Shown here: positions 5,154-5,615 of the stretch, in pieces
How positions within the stretch are numbered: position 1 is the first letter of the stretch
How the letters are laid out: each line of letters begins with the position of its first letter
Origin: Thermomicrobiales bacterium
Lineage (GTDB): Bacteria > Chloroflexota > Chloroflexia > Thermomicrobiales > UBA6265
Length of the DNA: 5,615 nt
Reading direction: 5' to 3'
NCBI GenBank assembly: GCA_025928535.1
Contig: JAICJJ010000224.1
Span: 1 to 5,615 of the forward strand
The notes under the pieces: model-generated
What the model saw: the letters and a program-made list of their open reading frames with translations, nothing else
What the model was told of the DNA's origin: nothing
Databases searched by the model: none
Position numbers and translations under genes: made by a program

Positions 5154-5615
5154 TTACCGGTCGCCGCGCGGCGCGCCGCTCCACAATTGCGCCAGGGCGA
5201 CGCACAGCGCGGCGGCGCGGGCCATGTCCTGGACGCTGATCCATTCCAGCGGCCCGTGGATGTTTTGCATGCCGGTGAAGAGATTCGGCGTCGGCACGCC
5301 CAGTTCGGTCAGACGCGAGCCGTCGGTGCCGCCGCGCGTCGGGGTCGAGGTCGGCTCGATGCCGAGTTGGCGGCAGGCTTCCCGCGCCAACTCGACCGGG
5401 CGCATGTCGTTTTCCAGCCAGTAGCGCATGTTGCGGTATTGCGGCGTGATCTCGCACGCGATCCGGGCGCGCGGCTCCTTGGCCAGCCCTTCGGCCATAT
5501 TGCGATATTGCGGAGTTATTTTTACTTCAATAGATGCTTGCGGATACTCCGCAGTGATGCTGCGGGCGATGGCTCGCAACAACTCGGCGCGCTCGGCCAG
5601 GCGCGGCGTCTCGAA
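5154..5615 (-). CDS. pepT: Peptidase T (tripeptide aminopeptidase), C-terminal part, 5' end beyond window
   Basis: M20B-family, two-zinc cytoplasmic aminopeptidase that removes the N-terminal residue of tripeptides. Only the last 153 codons lie in the window; the frame is open to the right edge (FETPRLAERAELLRAIARS). Seen: the end of the dimerisation (lid) domain, then the returning catalytic domain with PTRGGTDGSRLTELGVPTPN (92-111) and NLFTGMQNIHGPLEW (111-125). The latter holds His120, matching the C-terminal zinc-ligand histidine in the E. coli/Salmonella segment NLFTGGYNYHGKHEF. The C-terminus ALAQLWSGAPRGDR is slightly extended. Oddity: ITPQYRNM occurs twice (residues 33-40 and 56-63). 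The first copy continues as AEGLAKEPRA and the second as RYWLENDMRPVELAREA, whereas homologues have one such segment. The first copy is encoded in an AT-rich 48-bp block. The frame is kept, but the extra 23 residues lie near the junction of the lid and catalytic domains and may impair the enzyme. The upstream zinc ligands are outside the window. Confidence 0.93.
   Translation of the reverse strand, partial: FETPRLAERAELLRAIARSITAEYPQASIEVKITPQYRNMAEGLAKEPRARIACEITPQYRNMRYWLENDMRPVELAREACRQLGIEPTSTPTRGGTDGSRLTELGVPTPNLFTGMQNIHGPLEWISVQDMARAAALCVALAQLWSGAPRGDR
5427..5519 (-). repeat. Direct repeat of the ITPQYRNM coding segment in pepT
   Basis: Two 24-bp copies, 5427-5450 and 5496-5519, offset by 69 bp in the same frame. 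They encode the same eight residues and match at 20 of 24 bases. All four differences are third codon positions with A/T in the 5496-5519 copy and G/C in the other. The wider segments (YPQASIEVK versus EPRARIACE before the octapeptide) are related but diverged, so this is not a recent simple tandem duplication. Confidence 0.85.

Noticed and set aside
1856..5239. Very long plus-strand open frame (1127 codons) opposite the transporter genes
   Set aside because: Its product is a run of Asp/Arg/Glu/Gln/His-rich low-complexity sequence with no domain. It mirrors the GC-rich codons of two clear membrane protein genes on the minus strand, which also explains the lack of stops.

Overview
The window is a high-GC bacterial segment whose convincing genes all lie on the minus strand. 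Read in the direction of transcription (from position 5615 down to 1), the order is: the C-terminal part of peptidase T (pepT), an AbgT/MtrF-family transporter, an SLC13-type permease with two soluble TrkA-C-like domains, a DUF6325-type small protein, a Q-rich SHOCT-domain small protein, and the N-terminal part of a secreted META/HslJ-domain protein that runs off the left edge. The GC-rich codon use, the strong Shine-Dalgarno sequences, the DUF6325-SHOCT pairing and this type of SLC13 protein suggest a Chloroflexota (Thermomicrobia-like) or actinobacterial source. This is an inference from gene style, not a proven placement.

Layout: 5615-5154 pepT (5' end outside the window); 5153-5045 a 109-base gap with a small hairpin right after the pepT stop and a perfect 9-bp dyad just upstream of the next ribosome binding site; 5044-3320 the AbgT-family transporter; a 105-base gap; 3214-1409 the SLC13 permease; a 69-base gap with a perfect 8-bp GC hairpin; 1339-920 DUF6325; 41 bases; 878-537 SHOCT; a gap of about 200 bases with a bulged 12-bp hairpin; 339-1 META-domain lipobox-free secreted protein (partial).

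Functionally, pepT plus the AbgT-family carrier looks like a unit that moves and trims small peptides or aminoacyl-glutamate compounds. The SLC13 protein adds a predicted cation-coupled carrier for an anionic substrate. DUF6325 and SHOCT form a tight pair of small proteins of unknown function. The META protein is probably a separate unit.

The most notable observation is in pepT. The octapeptide ITPQYRNM occurs twice, 69 bp apart, where the family normally has it once. The two copies run into two different continuations that I recognise from different PepT lineages. The upstream copy lies in a sharply AT-rich 48-bp block (17 of 48 bases G or C, 3 of 16 third codon positions G or C) inside an otherwise very GC-rich gene. 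This looks like an out-of-register recombination or conversion event with a foreign pepT, or else an assembly chimera. Apart from this, I see no clearly new defence, mobile or RNA system in the window.
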